Positions 12,430 through 25,262 of a stretch of 64,000 nucleotides of DNA are shown here, in pieces. Below the pieces are notes generated by a model, which saw only the letters and a list, made by a program, of their open reading frames with translations, was not told where the DNA came from and ran no database searches. The translations under genes were made by a program, and so were the position numbers. The DNA comes from Hydractinia symbiolongicarpus (lineage: Eukaryota > Cnidaria > Hydrozoa > Anthoathecata > Hydractiniidae): NCBI RefSeq assembly GCF_029227915.1, contig NC_079881.1, positions 8,866,001 through 8,930,000 on the forward strand. Direction: 5' to 3'. Numbering within the stretch: position 1 is the stretch's first letter; each line of letters starts with the position of its first letter.

Positions 12430-13262
12430 CAACATTCTTCCGAAAAAACTTTCTTCCACAAAAACTTTCTTCCACAAAAACTTTCTTCCACAAAAACTTT
12501 CTTCCACAAAAACTTTCTTCCACAAAACATTCTTCCACAAAAACATTCTTTCGAAAAAACCTTCTTCCACAAAAACTTTTTTCCAAAAAAACTTTCTTCC
12601 ACAAAAACTTTCTTCCACAAAACATTCTTCCACAAAAACATTCTTTCGAAAAAACTTTCTTCCACAAGAACTTTCTTCCACAAAAACTTTCTTCCACAAA
12701 AACATTCTTCCACAAAAACGTTCTTTCGAAAAAACTTTCTTCCACAAAAACTTTCTTCCAAAAAGACTTTCTTCCACAAAAAACTTTCTTCCACAAAAAA
12801 CTTTTTTCCACAAAACCTTTCTTCCACAAAAGACTTTCTTCCAAAAAAACTTTTTTTTCACAAAAAACTTTCTTCCACAAAAACTTTCTTCCACAAAGAT
12901 TTTTATCCAATAAAAACTTCATTCCAAAAAAAACTTTCTTCCACAAAAAACTTTCTTTCAAAAAAACTTTCTTCCACAAAAACTTTCTTCCACAAAGATT
13001 TTTATCCAATAAAAACTTCATTCCAAAAAAAACTTTCTTCCACAAAAAACTTTCTTTCAAAAAAACTTTCTTCCACAAAAAACTTTCTTCCACAAAAACT
13101 TTTTTTCACAAAAAACTTTCTTCCACAAAAACTTTCTTCCACAAAAATTTTTATCCAATAAAAACTTCATTCCAAAAAAAACTTTCTTCCACAAAAACTT
13201 TCTTCCACAAAAATTTTTATCCAATAAAAACTTTATTCCAATAAAAACTTTCTTCCACAAAA
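12430..13262 (+). repeat. Minisatellite, 16-bp unit, with higher-order structure
   Basis: About fifty copies of a TTCTTCCACAAAAACT-type unit with variants (TTCTTTCGAAAAAACT, TTTTTATCCAATAAAA). In the right half a block of several units beginning at the ATTTTTATCCAATAAAA variant recurs three to four times, giving a higher-order repeat of roughly 80-110 bp. Open frames of up to 316 codons appear on both strands and several frames because the unit contains no stops; none is a gene. Confidence 0.96.
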
Positions 13263-15411
13263 GACTTTATTGCACAAACATTTTTTTCAATTATGAAAGT
13301 AATGCTTTAAACTCCATCACATTGATTAATCACATTTGTTGTTTTTATATTAGAATCGTGCATGTTGGACTTGTCAAAGTTCGCTTGACAATGTTTACAG
13401 TGGACTCAGCTGAGGTCAGAATGACCATTTTTCGGAGTTTCTGCGTCCTTCGTGGGCCACGACATGAATTATTTCGTTGTAGGGCCGCGTTAAAGAATGC
13501 TTTCAACGAATTTCACACGCCTGCCAGGTGTAGAGTAGTAACCATTTCACGCTTTTGTCTGTATCTAAAAAACTTCTTTTCATTAATTTAATTTTTCCGT
13601 CATTGCAGATAATTATGGCGATCCCAAAGTATGTCCTAAATATGCGGTCTTGATTTGCGTAAAAGTATCTCTTGTTTATATTGTAAGAAATCGTAAAACG
13701 TACGCGCTGTGAATTAAAAGTAACAACTTTGCCAATTTAGCTAGACAAATTCAGGTTGATTTTTACGCAATTTTAATTGTTGGAGGGCGTTAAAGGGTGT
13801 TGCTTTTCAAATCCCCAGTTGTTCTTGATCAATCTATTGTTAGTAGGTAAGACAAGTCGTTGATAAATAAGACACGTAATGTTATTTAACCGTTTTCACG
13901 CTTATTTAGTCTGTATGAATTTTGATAAATTCTTAAGAAAGCTTGATTTAAAATTGACGCAATGGGCTTATTGATGACAAAGTTATGTAGCATTGTAGTG
14001 GCATAAATGCATTGCTAGAAATTGACGAATCTAATTTTCTGCAGAAACCTTACTAAAGAGTGTTGCGGTGTTCATCCAAAACAGATTGTAATTTACGAAA
14101 TGATTTACAGACAAACCTTTTTGATATTGTATGAAAACTCGGTGAGCTGTCTCAACTTGCTAACATCAATGTCGTATAGAAAGAAACAATTAGCAAATCT
14201 TTTAAATTGCCATATAAAGAAATAGGTTTTTGGTAGGGCCCAGAGTACACTTTTATCACTTTGCCGTATTAGTAAACATTACTCAGTTTTAAAAGGGTTC
14301 GCTTACATTAGACTTTAGTGAAATTCAGATTTAGTCAAAAGTTTACATTGCTTACACAATGTTTCCCTACAGTATGCATTCCATATCAGGGGTGACTTGA
14401 AGAGAGCGGAGTCTTTTGTGTTGGGAACTTTCAAGTATACTCACTAATTAGAAACCGTAGTGTGTTTCGTGCGTTCAATTTGCAAAAATCCACCCAAGTG
14501 AGTTTTACTTCACTCAGTGATTAAGCTTATGTAAACAGTCCTCAGAGGCAAAAAATCCTGACCTGTCCTAATCAATTTGTTTATCACATACGCGCGTTTT
14601 TCATGCTGGTTATTTTGGTTGCAGGAAGAAATGGGTGATTTTATATCGAAACATTTTCCGAAATAGTAATTGCGTCTTATTATCATAAATTACGAATTTC
14701 TGCAAAATGAAAACTTTACAAAATGGCAAGGGCCTTGCTTACTTCAAAGATTATAACCAGATTATAAAAAATCGACAAATTTTATCCAATTCAATCTTCA
14801 ATTATACATAAAATGACACTGCAGCTTTTTCGTTAGTTATATCAATTTCTGTAATGTGCTTATTTATTTGTCAATGAAAGAGTTGTTAACGTTAGTTTAA
14901 TTGCCTTCAACACTGGTCTGCAAGTGTAGAACTGAGAACAAATTAAAAAATATTTTCGTTATTGATGTTACTCTCTATCTGCGCACATTCTGAACAACAT
15001 TGTGTACAAACCAGTCATAAAGTCATGGTAGCAGACAATACACCCACGTTATTGTAACAATATAGACAAACTGTCAATGAATAAGAAACTTTTTACTACC
15101 TAATGGTATTTTGCAAAAATAAATACATCAGCTTTCAGTATTCTTTTTCAGCGATAAGAAAACTGCAGATTGCAAAACGTAATACATAACTATAAAATCA
15201 AAAGTTTGTTTTGATGCAGGAGCAAAGACAACACGAAAAGTTATATTCCTTATCTTAGTATTTATCTTCATCATTAGGCAAAATAAAATCCATCAAATAA
15301 AATAAAATAAAATTGCTTTTTGTGCAATTGCTGACGATTAAACAACAGAAATCAGCCGACCAGAAACAAGGTAATAATTATTGTTCATTGCATATTTAAC
15401 ATTTTTTGGAC
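13263..15411. other. Intergenic stretch, no gene seen
   Basis: Open frames at 13322-13591 and 14022-14225 lack any recognisable domain. No clear terminal repeats or RNA gene found. Confidence 0.45.
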
Positions 15412-15612
15412 CTAGATGGCAACAAAATCTCGGATAACGATTGTTCCATTTATCTTTCTAGCTGCTATCCTGTTGTCAATTGTGCTCCATTCCAAACCAA
15501 TGACCTTTCCCTCCCTATTTGAGGTCGGTAGATCAAAGTAGATGTTATCGTTGTTTACCGAAAAACGAGGAAGAGATTTCCGGAAATATTTCATCTCCTG
15601 TTTGTACAACAC
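15412..15612 (-). CDS. Possible coding exon, unrecognised
   Basis: The frame reads a globular-looking segment with mixed hydrophobic and charged residues, including NIYFDLPTSNREGKVIGLEW and then DNRIAARKINGTIVIRDF before a TAG stop. An AG acceptor-like site (CAAACAG) lies just upstream of the second Met, so it could be a terminal exon. I recognise no family and found no partner exon. It could also be a fragment of a mobile element. Confidence 0.3.
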   Translation of the reverse strand: MLYKQEMKYFRKSLPRFSVNNDNIYFDLPTSNREGKVIGLEWSTIDNRIAARKINGTIVIRDFVAI

Positions 15613-16164
15613 ATAACGAGGTAGATTTATTTTTCGCTGGATTCTTTAACAGCTGTACTTTTGAGTTTACGTAAGATACGCCCTCTTGAAGGAATTTGTT
15701 TAAGTTTTTTTGAAAACAGCTACAGGATAAAGAAAAATATTTTAGAAATATGTTTTAAGAATTAAATGAATACTTTTTATTTGTTTATTTCATATGACGT
15801 TCAGAGTTTTTAAAATACAAACATAAAACACAAAAGAGTGGAGAGAAAGATAATTGGAAGATAAATTTAATTTTAACGTCTTCTTTTGACGAATTTACAG
15901 CTCGAATGGGAATTTACCAGGTGCTTAATGGTGTAAATTTTTCGGGTCGAAAATATTTCCAAAGATATCTGAACATACACATATGTATTATGAAGTCTGC
16001 AGAGAAGCGTTTTATTTAATCTTGAAAATATCTTGAAAAAATATTAATATATAAATATATATGAATAATAATATATGAAAATTATTTCAAATAGAGGATT
16101 ATAAAGACATGGTAATGAAAAATCTAGGATATAAAAACAGCCGTTAAAGAAATATCTAAAAGAT

Positions 16165-19100
16165 ATGGTATTTCCTAAACATATTTATTGTAGTTCCACA
16201 TCAGATAATGGAAGTCTGAAATTAGCGAAGTTTGGCTTCTTCACTTGTATGTTTTTGACTGTTTTTGGTTATCAATCACTAGCGTGGATAGATGAGTTGG
16301 GTGAAAAAGTGGCGTATGATAAAAGATTGAGGCCAAATCACCTTGGTATGTAGATTTTTTATAGAAAAAAAAATAAAATTTAGAAATGCTGAAAAAAAAG
16401 AAAAAAATACAAGTCTGAAATTATTTATAAAGAAACAAACAAACAAACATGAAAAAGTATCGTTTAAGGCAGAATATTTCACAGAATAGTTGTTGCGATT
16501 TTGTTGAAGTTGTATTCTTAGATTTTAGATCGCAAAAACTCGAATGTACTGGAAAATGAATTAAAATGCTTAAAATATATGAACTTAGGAATGCCTAGCT
16601 GAACAAGTAGAACAAATAGAAAAACCAAGTTCCCAGGTTCTTATATAAAAAAGCCTTAATATATACTTTCTCAACGAAATATATTTTCTAAATGTGCTAA
16701 AATAAATCTAAGAAAAATTACACTTATAAAACTTATGTAGTTCTTATAGTTAAAACTTTGACGCAGTATTTACCACCGGACACTAATATTTGTCATTTCA
16801 CAAAGTGTCTCCAACCAACCTCGTCCTCAGGGTCTCTTGGACTCTAAGCCGTTATTACGGAGCGACCATCAAATTGATCAAAAAAGGCACAATATGCTGG
16901 GAACAAGGTTGATCTTTGACTGAAATGAAAATACAGGCTGTAAAGCTAGATATATTTGGTACAATATGCTGGTATTATTAAAGCTGGTTATCCATTCTTT
17001 TATATAGCTAATACTAAATCCATAATACATAAAAGTCTACCTAGCTAGCTATCCAAGGAAAGCAATCATTAGGTTCGCAAAAGCATCTGGGAATTCTGTT
17101 GGCATTTTACCTCCTAACCTAAGTAATATAGCATGCTACCTAGAATAATTTGATATCAATAAACGAAAGTGCAGGCTGGTCATTAGGAAGCTACGATACC
17201 AAAATAAATCTCTAAAATTTATATAGATTAAGAAAGTGATAAAGATCCAACAAACCTTTAAAATATATATAAAAAATATAATTAAAGGAGCAAAAAAATG
17301 TAGGAGCTAACGGACAGACAGACTTTTTTAGTGACGCCATTGGTAGGAATTGGTTTCATAAAGAATTACTTTCTTTATGAAACCAATTCCTACCAACACA
17401 TTCTAAAGCAGTAGTGTCCATTTTGAGTCTGCTTTTTTCCCAATGACATATTTTATATCAGTACTGTATTATGTTTAATGGCCCAGCAATTTATTTCAGG
17501 ACACATTGCTCGCGTGTACTCGTTTGAATTTAAACTTACAGTTTTGAGGTTCAATTGTCTTACAGGAAATAAATCGTTTGCAGAAAACTTAGCAGAATTT
17601 AAGTTTGTGCATAGGAACTAGAGAATCGTGCAAAATGCGAAATAAGAAATTGCAAATGCACCAATATCTCTTGTCTTGCTTACATTTAAAGTGAATTTTA
17701 GCCTGAATTTACGGAAAAATTGCAATAGGGGCAAGAAAAAGGTAATATGCGAAAAAAAAATTGTGGAGATCCATCCTTGTTAAGAAAAATGAGGAATTTA
17801 AGCTTACGAATACGAGGCAAATTTGCAGACAATGATTATTCATTTTTGTTTCTCCTGCATTTATTTTTTCTGCAATTATTTCTCCATTTAATGTATTTTT
17901 TTGAAAAGATCTGCAATAACTTATGTTGGATTCTTTTTGAAAGTGACGATTTAACTATTTCTTCATATTTAGGTGGTCCAGTAAACATAACTGAACAGAT
18001 CTACATTATCTCACTTGGTCCACTGGATGAGCAAACCTTCGTAAGAACGTATTCTTTTTAATGAATTTTTTTTTTTACTCACACTCAAAAATACTCTACT
18101 GGTGTGTTTACATGAATAGCCTTTTTTAAAGTTTTTTCGCGAGTAGCCCGTTTCGCGATGGCATGGGTGTTGATTATTATAATATTCAAGAAGGTTCTGA
18201 AACAGCGTGAAAAGTTATCACAAAATACCATCAATGATAAAAGCGACATATGACATATAAAACTTATTACACGAAACCAATTTAATATCTCATAAAAGAA
18301 ATTCAAGAATAAATTATTTCAATACATATTAGGGGAACTAGAGATTAGGTCTTAAGTGATTTGGATCAAAAATCGCAAAATCGCAAATCTTTTTTGCGAC
18401 CTTTTCTCCTGTAAACCATAGTGGTAGGTATAACTTCTCTTCATCCTTTACAGACGTACGAATTAGACTTTTATCATCGACAATGGTGGCATGATCCACG
18501 TTTGAAACGCAACAATACACACAAGGATATCACCTATGATCGACCTCCACGACATCTGTTCTGGATTCCTCATGTCGCCATCTTGAATGCTAAGAAAACG
18601 AAGAAGGACGTGGATTCGGTCAGGACTGTTATTTCAGCAACAGGAGATATTTACGTTAGCCAAAGGTGACAATAGAATGATTTTGTTTTTGACTTCTTTG
18701 TTAATTTCAGGTTGAATTTCACATCTAGTTACACTCACATATTTAAATACACCAAGATATTTCGGCAAAAGGAAATTCCAGACACTTTTTGTCTAATTGC
18801 CATTCAGTTGGGATAATTGAGTATCCCAAAATTAAAATTCTGCCTTTTAAACCGTAACAAAAATTCGTAATTAAATATTTCAAATTTTAAAGTTTGTCCC
18901 CAAAAGTAATCGCACAGACTTTTTCCATATATTGTTTAGACATTTTGAACTTGTTAAAATGCTTTTTTTAATTTTTATATCGTTATTGATTTAACTTCGT
19001 AACATGGGCATTCCCTTTATTCAATTTATCTGCACTAATATTAACGTTTTTTGCCGTGTTTAAAAAACGGTTTAAAAACAGAAAGTAACTAATTCGTTGG

Positions 19101-22073
19101 ATTAGTTACTTTCTGTTTAAATCACTCTTGTCGACCAATTTCAAACAAACAATGGAAACAATGCACACGCACACTTCTTCTTGTAGGTAAAAAGTAAACA
19201 TTAGACCACATAAGTCAAGTTAATACACTTAAAAAACGAAACGTTTGCTTAAAAATGGTGAAACTTTTTTTCTAAAAAGAAGAATAAAGTTAGTTTCAGT
19301 CGGTCAGTGATCATAGTTAATTTCAGTGCCTTTTGGATTTTTTATTTCCAAAACCTGTATGGATTTCGATAATAGCCATCTTACCCATCTCCTGATTTTT
19401 TAACTACAGCAATGCGTGGGCATATACAAAAGTCCGCAAAGTTCCGTGAAAAATATATGTAAACAATGGCAAGTCTTCTATGCACCGTATTTACAAACTC
19501 AGTTTGCGTTTTATGTTTAACAGAAGGAAAGTCACGTTGTATTTCTCTGTATCTAACTTCATGATCTTTGAGCTGAACTAGAGAAGCAGGGAATAAATTA
19601 ACTTCAATCTAGAATCTATGTTGCTAATTCTATTAGTTCTATTATTGCAAATGCATAATGTTATTTCTAGTCTTTGGATTAGGAATGTTTTTACTGGCAC
19701 CCAAGTTTATAATTTAAAACACAGAAATGATATTGATGTCAAGGGCAAATGAAGCAATTATAACCCTTAATTGCTAGATCGCTAAAAATTTTGAGAAGTA
19801 GACAACACACTGCTTAGTTGTGAACAAACAACCCTATTTTTTTCTTTTAGAATCCAAGCTATCTGCACATGCGTAATGGATTTACATTATTTTCCATTTG
19901 ACACGCAACATTGCCCATTCATAATGGAAAATTGTAAGTTTATATTTATTCATGTGTATCAACATAACACTGGATATGATTGGACTGTTTTTTAAATTTC
20001 AGTTGCATTCTCCAATGATGATGTGAGACTAACTTGGGAAAAAAATGCTGGTGTACACGACAACAAGCTACAACTATCTGGCTACTCTCTCACGAGGATC
20101 GCACAAAGAGAATTTGTTAATAACTACACATTAAAAGGTAAGCCAATGTTGTCATAACTCTTCTTACTTCTTTCGAATTGATAGTTTGGTTAAAAAAAAA
20201 ACAATGAGAATATGTATCTTGTATCTAAACATTCTGAAAGCGTCGCAAAGTAAGAAAAGATTCTTAAATCAATAAATTAATAAGACCAAACTCATATGCA
20301 GCATATCTATCTTAAGAAAGAGAAGAAATCCCTAGGAAATCGGTCACTATCATCTATGATGAAATACTTCATGTCGAAAAGGCATGCCTTCATTAGAAAT
20401 TCTTTATCTCTATAATAATAGCCGTAGTCTGTCTGTTCGTGTTTCTGTTTGTCTTTTTGTTATGGAAACAAAAAATGCAATATATAAAGGACGGGCGACC
20501 CCGTAGATTTTATCGGGGGCTAACGGCTAGTCTCTTTAATAATAGCCGTCGTCTGTCTGTCTGTGTGTCCGCGAAAGCCGTGTCCAGTAACGGAAACACG
20601 AAATTTTTAAAATGCGCACCAATACCAAATGCCATATATTTCTGTCCACTTTGTTGCAACGGGTTAATTTATAGGACGGGCGACCCCGTGGATATTTCCA
20701 CGGGCTAACGACTATCTATATTATCTATCTAACGACTATTTATATTAAGTGATAGTCAAAGGTGAAAACCATATTTTCTGTCGTATTTGCAAACATTTGC
20801 ACTCAGTTTTTTTTTATTTATAGGCCAAAACTTGTATTACGACCGCTTGGAAGTACATTTTATTGTCAAGCGCACTTTTGTTTACTTTGTGCACCGTGCA
20901 TACATACCCACAATTGTACTGATGGTATTCAACATGGGTGCATACTGGGTGCCTCCATCTGCAGTGCCAGCTCGAATGACTCTAATTGTCACTACATTAT
21001 TGGCTATAGTTGTCATTTTACAAAGTGTTACAGAACAGACCGTGAAAGTACCATACACAACACCAATGCAGCTATTTCTTATTGTTAATGTCTTGTTTAT
21101 TGTTATCGCTGTCATGGAAACGCTTTTGGTATTGTACTTGAAAAATAGAAAACACGTAAGATTATTTTCTGCAATTTTTTATTAGCTAAGTCAACATCAT
21201 TCCAACGACGACATCACACGGCGGTGACGTCATACAAAAACATGGTATCAGACACCATACTGGACAAACTGACTTACAACAAGATCTCTGATAATAACAG
21301 GTAGTCGCTACTGTTGAAACCCATTAAAATTCCTGCTATTTAAATATTCGCTTTGATGAACATATAAGTCGCAAAAAAGGTGAAACTTCTGAAAATTAAT
21401 CTTTGTGAACCTATAATTAACCCTATTCAGGCAGGAGGGGAGTGAGGAGCTTTTTTCTAACTTTTTTGTAATTTTTTCAAACATGGAGAAAGGGGATAAA
21501 TCTCTTAGAATAGTCCAGAATTTACTTGCTGAAAATATGTGACCATCCAAATAACCACACAGACAACAAAAATCATACGACGCAGCAATAAAACAAGGTC
21601 AATAAACAAAACAATAACATCGTATAGACATATGTCCATGAACATAACGACGCACATCAACAACGTTGCCAACAACAATAACGCATGGCAACAATGATGC
21701 ACACCATTAAAGCTGGAAAAAGCACAAAATGACAAAAACATAAGAACATAAGAATATAGTAGTAACTGCAAATATCTACTTATAGGAACAGGAGAAAGCA
21801 AAATTGAAAACTGAAAGGGAAGAGTGTAACACAGAAGGGTGCGAGGATGAAAAAAACGAAACAAAAAGCATACCTATGGACGGCTACAGTATGCTGTTCG
21901 ATTCTACAGTGTTAGTCAAATGGTTAGAACGAAAACGAGAGGCTAAGTTAGAGTATCATGTCGTTGACAGGTTTTGCCAATACGCAGTACCTGGAATGTA
22001 CATTTTGTTTTGCTGCATATACTTCATTAACTACATTTCATTTGGAAATGGTCAGGATGAGTACTGGAATTAG
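16165..22073 (+). CDS. Cys-loop ligand-gated ion channel subunit (GABA/glycine-receptor-like), 7 exons
   Basis: Exons 16165-16345, 17973-18040, 18454-18665, 19851-19933, 20003-20137, 20824-21155 and 21786-22073 join in phase through GT-AG sites to give 432 residues. A signal-anchor-like segment (FFTCMFLTVFGYQSLAW) is followed by YDKRLRPN and NITEQIYIISLGPLDEQ, typical of the anionic branch. WIPH (120-123) replaces the usual WxPD. The Cys-loop runs C161 to C175 around YFPFDTQ. Helix 1 precedes PAR (275-277) at the base of helix 2, the signature of chloride-selective channels. M2 continues TLIVTTLLAIVVI. After M3 a Lys/Glu-rich loop spans the last intron, and M4 lies about 403-425, near the C-terminus. 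The second loop-C disulphide of vertebrate glycine receptors is absent. The ligand is unknown; GABA, glycine and other amino acids are possible. Confidence 0.95.
16816..16911. mobile_element. Miniature inverted-repeat element, CCTCGTCC family
   Basis: About 96 bp in intron 1 of the ion channel gene, beginning CAACCTCGTCCTCAGGGT and ending CTGGGAACAAGGTTG. The ends are imperfect inverted repeats. A related 68-bp copy lies at 59989-60056, and fragments of the same terminus occur near 50494-50508 and 51040-51050. Confidence 0.6.
17340..17396. repeat. Perfect 26-bp inverted repeat with 5-base loop
   Basis: The arms at 17340-17365 and 17371-17396 are exact reverse complements, beginning TTGGTAGGAATTGGTTTC, with TTACT between them. 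It lies in intron 1 of the ion channel gene, so the pre-mRNA would carry a very stable hairpin. Confidence 0.96.
19076..19118. repeat. 18-bp inverted repeat hairpin
   Basis: The arms AAACAGAAAGTAACTAAT (19076-19093) and its reverse complement (19101-19118) surround a 7-base loop. It lies in intron 3 of the ion channel gene. Pairing can extend a few bases further with a small bulge. Confidence 0.9.
20407..20760 (+). mobile_element. Tandem Helitron-like short monomers, intron 5
   Basis: The first monomer (20407-20530) starts TCTCTATAATAATAGCCG directly after an A and ends with an eroded hairpin then CTAACGGCTAG. The second (20531-20713) begins at the next base. It ends with the hairpin CCCGTGGATATTTCCACGGG plus CTAACGACTA. 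A short third scrap follows. The 5' TC, a 3' hairpin a few bases before CTAG, and head-to-tail arrangement are Helitron-type (HINE-like) hallmarks. The array is in intron 5 of the ion channel gene. Confidence 0.7.
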
Positions 22074-23806
22074 TGATTATTATTTTAAGTAAAACAAGAA
22101 ATGATCTTGGTTGTGAACGACTCCACGAACAAACAGAGTTACAACACTGGATACAATAATATTATTGGAAAGCAACGTGCCATTTAAGGCGTGCTGACGC
22201 CAGCAAAAAAATAGTAGCTTTTAAGATTTTGGAACTAACTGAATAACCGAATAGCCTAAATTTTAAAGTCGCCCTGAGCAACGAAAAGTTCAGCGCAGGT
22301 GTCACTTGCGTCGTTAGAAAAGACAATCTTAATGCTTGTGGTTACCTAGTAGTTACGAACTTCGAAATCTATGAAACGCCGGAACTGCCAAAAGTGTTTT
22401 CAATTATAGCACACTTTACAGTTCAAGTGTGCTTTTGTCTTTTTCTAGCCGAATTTTTTTACGTGGTAGTGATATCATTACATAGTAGTCACATGCTGTT
22501 ACGTGGCGGTGACATGTCGTTGAGTTGCGATAATATATCGTTACGTGGTGGCAGTTTTGGCGTTCCATAGAAATCTTAGTCTCCTTACTACTTGCTTATT
22601 TCTACGGTTGTAGATTGTTTCCCTTGTATTTCAATGCAAATCTAAATTATAAACTACGTTAATTATGAGAACTATTTTTTGATTCTGTTTATGTCTCATT
22701 ACTTCTACTTTTAATAATCTCTATAATAATAGCCGTATTGTGTCTGTTCAAAAGGGTTACCGATTTTCCTTTGATCTTTCCGCAATTTTTTAGAAACCAG
22801 GGGGTTGTTTAATTGGAAATCTTATGATTGATCAAAATAAATTACAGAAAATAATTTATTTCCTTACATAATTTTAATTAATTTAATTGATAAACCTCTA
22901 ATTCAAAAAACAAATTAAGTGATTAAAATAAATTCATTATTTTAATGCGCCATTTTTAATAATAACTTACCCCCGTGACCTTAATCGCCGATACCGCTCA
23001 GGACCCACAGAAAACAAATAGGATGGTTTTACTGACAGTTTAACTGACATTGTTTTGACCGCTTGCACGTGTATACCAATCAAAACGCCTCATTCTTTGA
23101 AAAACCAATCCAAGACTTTCGCGGCCTAGACATGCCAACAAAGAAACATGATGGCCATTTTAGTTTTTAAAAAGTAATGGTGGTCAGTGTTGTTTCTAAG
23201 TCTGTTTCACCTTTTTGTCTTCTATAAGCTTTTTATATTTGTAATATTTGTTTTTTTTATGTTCTAAAATGTGAAGATAAATATATTGTCACGTTTTTTA
23301 GCTACGTACAGATCTTAAACGCACCAGTTTTAGGGTTTTTGGCTAGGTACGAATATTTTGAAGACTAGCTAGCTAATAGCCTTACTTTTTACTAATTTTG
23401 TTTGGTATAGGAGGTTTTTCTCCAACCCAACATCTATTTTTATGTCGAGGATGTAGCCACTTAGCTAGCTCATATATTTACCTAAAAAGTGAGAGTATAA
23501 AAATTCAGTTTGGCTATCAATATCGCAATATTCTCAGCAATAAATCTTATGCTAAATGCAGTTTAGCTAGGTAGCTACATCTTTAATTATTTTCCTTGAA
23601 AAATTTTTTGCAAATAAAATGGCTGAGTAATTGCTTTAGCTGGAGGGGTAACGACAGGCTGTTTCATGTGTTGTCATTTAAACCGAAGTTGTGATAAAGT
23701 TTTTTTGGCGAAGGGTACTGTTTAAGTCTGTTTAACTGTACTAAGCGGTTAGCTCAGTGTTAACAATAGCCTTTTTTTTGAAAAAGGCTGTTACGCCTAT
23801 ACGGGT
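22074..23806. other. Intergenic stretch downstream of the ion channel
   Basis: It holds a degenerate GT-rich tandem region at about 22457-22556 built on TTACGTGGNGGTGACAT-like units. A lone Helitron-like 5' end lies at 22719-22750, again following an A. No gene is visible. Confidence 0.5.
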
Positions 23807-24889
23807 CAGGGGCGGATCTAGGATTTTTTTCTGGTTAGGCAAAATTTCATAGATTTTTTGGCAAAGTAATGTCAAGGGTTGTGGTGTTGTACGAGGTAAA
23901 TCGGCCGTTTTGTGTTTTTGCTGTAAAAGGAACTAAAATTTTCCCAAAAGTAAGGTTTTTAGTTATTAAGAATCCTTCTAGATTAGAAACGAAAGTTTCT
24001 TTATAGCCAAACAAATAACAGTAACCCCCGTAGTTTTACCACTTTATCCTTGTTAAAACATGCGGATGGAAAATGCGTCTGGTTAGCAAATTCGATTTGA
24101 AACAGGGTTAGCGTTTCCATAATTTCTTTGAATCACATATTGGTATTAAGTATCTTAGCATCTTTTTTCGTTTTGCGCACATAATACGAGTACAAGTAAT
24201 AAGTTGGGGATTTGCTTCATTTCAAAACATGCAATAAGTCTAATAACTAACAATACAACAAAAAATTACATTACAAGACAATTTTAGGAATAGATAGTCA
24301 ACAGTAGTGCAACGTAGAAATATTGTTTGGAAAATTATAGTCTGTGGTAACAACCTGCAAATGCACAAAGAAAACCAGCATATAAAAGAATGAAAGATTT
24401 CCAGTTAGACTTACAGTGTAAGATCGCAACATATAATAAACGTGTACAAAAAGTATATAGTAATCACCTCTTCATGAAGTTAATACAGTTTAGCATTAGG
24501 GTTACTGGTGTAGTTTTGCACCAATTTCTATTAAGCATTAATTTTAATGCTATGAAATTCCCACAAGAGAAAGGCAGTTTATTAAGCCAGAAAAGAGTTA
24601 GAAATTAGAAAAATAACATCAAAACATTTAAGATGTCTCATATTATTTACCCTTACATGTCCCTGTCAACTATGTTTAAAAAATATTTTAATACTGTAAA
24701 ATCTTTAAGAAAGTTTTAGTAACTATAAGCCAATTATGAAGATTCTCATATAAAAAGCAACATATATACAAATCCTACTCATATCCATAAGTTGACATGA
24801 CATTTTGTTAGTTTACAGTCTGTAACAGAACGTTTTTTAACATGCAATTCTTGTTTCGATCTGTATATGTTTTACGTGAAAATCATTTT

Positions 24890-25262
24890 TATGATTTACT
24901 TGAATATTCACAAGTTATTTTGATTGATTTTTTTCACCAACTTTGTGGATTATACCAGATATATATCCATTGTTTACAGTTTTCCAATATTATAAGGATT
25001 CAGAACAAATCTTCTGTGTTATTTACTTGAATATTCATCATAGGTACCAGGGTGACATCAAAATACAAATTATTTTGATTGATTTTTTTCACCTTCTTAG
25101 TTCCTCTTATGAAACACAACTTTGTGGATTATACCAGATATATATCCATTGTTTACAGTTTTCCAATATTATAAGGATTAACAAATCTGTGTTCTTTTAA
25201 TTGATGGTGATTTTCATTGTCAGAAGAATATTCATCTTAGGTACCAGGGTGACATCAAAATA
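24890..25262 (+). repeat. Tandem duplication of about 190 bp inside the hAT-like element
   Basis: A block around CTTTGTGGATTATACCAG followed by ATATATCCATTGTTTACAG occurs at about 24917-25000 and again at about 25071-25178. The segment TAGGTACCAGGGTGACATCA follows each copy. The second copy has a roughly 24-bp insertion. Confidence 0.85.

Noticed and set aside
12294-13260. Several long Lys/Phe/Ser/Thr-rich frames on both strands (up to 316 codons)
   Set aside because: They follow from a stop-free 16-bp tandem repeat; the same peptides appear in all frames and no gene signals are present.
21224-21233. TGACGTCA, a CRE-like palindrome
   Set aside because: Single 8-bp match in intron 6 of the ion channel, with no promoter context.
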